From Paracoccaceae bacterium (GTDB lineage: Bacteria; Pseudomonadota; Alphaproteobacteria; Rhodobacterales; Rhodobacteraceae): 35,511 nt of DNA. This document shows, in pieces, positions 34,891-35,511 of the stretch. Below the pieces are notes generated by a model. It was not told the DNA's origin and did no database searches. It saw only the letters and a program-made list of their open reading frames with translations. Position 1 is the stretch's first letter. Every line of letters begins with the position of its first letter. The stretch is taken from NCBI GenBank assembly GCA_022763485.1, contig JALEGX010000042.1, positions 1 through 35,511 on the forward strand, written 5' to 3'. Position numbers and translations under genes: made by a program.

Positions 34891-35337
34891 CTAGGTTTTC
34901 GCGGGTCGCTTGGGGCGAGGTGAATGGAGTTTGCGCAAAGCGTCCGACAGGTCCGATTGCAGCAGGTCAAAGGGCCGTGCGGCGGTCTGGGTTGCGCGGC
35001 CGATCAGCACATAATCCCAGCCGGGTTTGCCCTGTCTGGGCAGCACCAGCCGCGCGACCTCGCGCAGGCGGCGTTTGGCGCGGTTGCGGGCCACGGCGTT
35101 GCCGACCTTCTTGGAGCAGGTGAACCCCACACGAATGGCCGGATCGCCATCATCGCGGCGTCGCGCCTGGACCATCATGCTGCCGCCGCCCTGGCGCTTG
35201 CCACGGGCCGCTGCCAGAAATTCGCTGCGCTTGGTCAGCACGGTCAACTTGCAGGTGTCAGCAACGCAAAAGGACACCGCCGGAGACGTTTCCCCTTTGA
35301 CGGTCTGGCCATCTTCGGGACGCTCCGGCGGTGTCAT
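34891..35337 (-). CDS. rnpA: Ribonuclease P protein component
   Basis: A 148-residue RnpA, the protein cofactor that helps RNase P RNA process pre-tRNA 5' ends. The core shows LTKRSEFLAAARG, VGFTCSKKVGNAVARNRAKRRLREVARL (the conserved RNR basic motif) and the GWDYVLIGR strand. About 30 extra N-terminal residues (from MTPPERPEDG) precede the usual start; extensions beginning MTPPE are known in related Rhodobacterales, so the ATG at 35337 is kept, though a later start remains possible. It lies 26 nt after rpmH on the same strand. Confidence 0.93.
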   Translation of the reverse strand: MTPPERPEDGQTVKGETSPAVSFCVADTCKLTVLTKRSEFLAAARGKRQGGGSMMVQARRRDDGDPAIRVGFTCSKKVGNAVARNRAKRRLREVARLVLPRQGKPGWDYVLIGRATQTAARPFDLLQSDLSDALRKLHSPRPKRPAKT

Positions 35338-35363
35338 GTTCGTCCGAACAGTCTGACTGAGGC

Positions 35364-35498
35364 TTACGCGCTCAGCGACTTGCGGCCACGTGCGCGACGG
35401 GCGTTCAGGATCTTGCGGCCTGCCTTGGTGGCCATGCGCGCACGGAAGCCGTGGCGGCGTTTGCGAACCAGGTTCGAAGGCTGATAGGTGCGTTTCAT
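35364..35498 (-). CDS. rpmH: 50S ribosomal protein L34
   Basis: A 44-residue L34, too short for most gene tracks. The sequence is [20 protein letters not shown] at the start, followed by a basic region to RGRKSLSA, matching L34 along its length. A purine-rich GACCGGAG lies just upstream of the ATG. It begins 13 nt from the window edge; its promoter lies outside. rpmH-rnpA is the standard order. Confidence 0.97.
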
Positions 35499-35511
35499 CG
35501 CTCCGGTCTCC

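Noticed and set aside
34329-35123. 264-codon plus-strand frame running from the aminotransferase pseudogene into rnpA
   Set aside because: It is antisense to the pseudogene at one end and to rnpA at the other, with no recognisable domain.

Overview
The window comes from the chromosome of an alphaproteobacterium, most likely a marine Rhodobacterales member of the Roseobacter group (Ruegeria-like). This rests on GC-rich coding sequence, the AapJQMP amino-acid transporter, an ATP12-type F1-ATPase assembly chaperone, a short-LID adenylate kinase, an RnpA with an N-terminal extension, and the yidC-MOSC-engB gene order. I see no tRNA, rRNA, CRISPR array or intact insertion sequence.

1-9.4 kb holds the distal half of the ribosomal spc/alpha cluster: rplF (3' end), rplR, rpsE, rpmD, then rplO, secY, adk, rpsM, rpsK, rpoA, rplQ. 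The cluster is physically split between rpmD and rplO. A good intrinsic terminator follows rpmD. A solitary ectoine-synthase (ectC) gene and a convergent TPR-sulfotransferase gene then intervene, and a candidate promoter precedes rplO.

9.4-16.6 kb holds a small DCC-family thiol protein divergent from a periplasmic Do/DegP-type protease with a heat-shock-like promoter, then rarA. A tight run follows of a crotonase, fluoride channel crcB, 23S rRNA pseudouridine synthase rluC, a HAD phosphatase and an ATP12 chaperone, mostly joined by 4-nt stop/start overlaps.

16.8-21.4 kb is the general L-amino-acid ABC transporter aapJ-aapQ-aapM-aapP, with hairpins before and after aapJ and a strong terminator after aapP.

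21.4-31.6 kb is mostly minus strand. It holds a SixA-like phosphatase overlapping a 4Fe-4S protein gene; argB; a plus-strand SDR; the overlapping trio yidC-MOSC-engB; an EAL phosphodiesterase with a dead GGDEF; ttcA; a plus-strand alpha/beta hydrolase; and yidD.

31.6-34.9 kb is a decayed accessory block between yidD and rnpA, genes that are normally adjacent. It contains a DUF1963/YwqG pseudogene (in-frame stop plus frameshift), a class III aminotransferase pseudogene (in-frame stop plus frameshift), a perfect 14-bp inverted repeat, and three stretches with no recognisable gene. The window ends with rnpA and rpmH on the minus strand.

No clear new defence or mobile system is present. The points most worth a second look are the orphan ectC/sulfotransferase pair splitting the ribosomal cluster, the pseudogene block separating rnpA from yidD, and the candidate heat-shock promoter of the Do protease.
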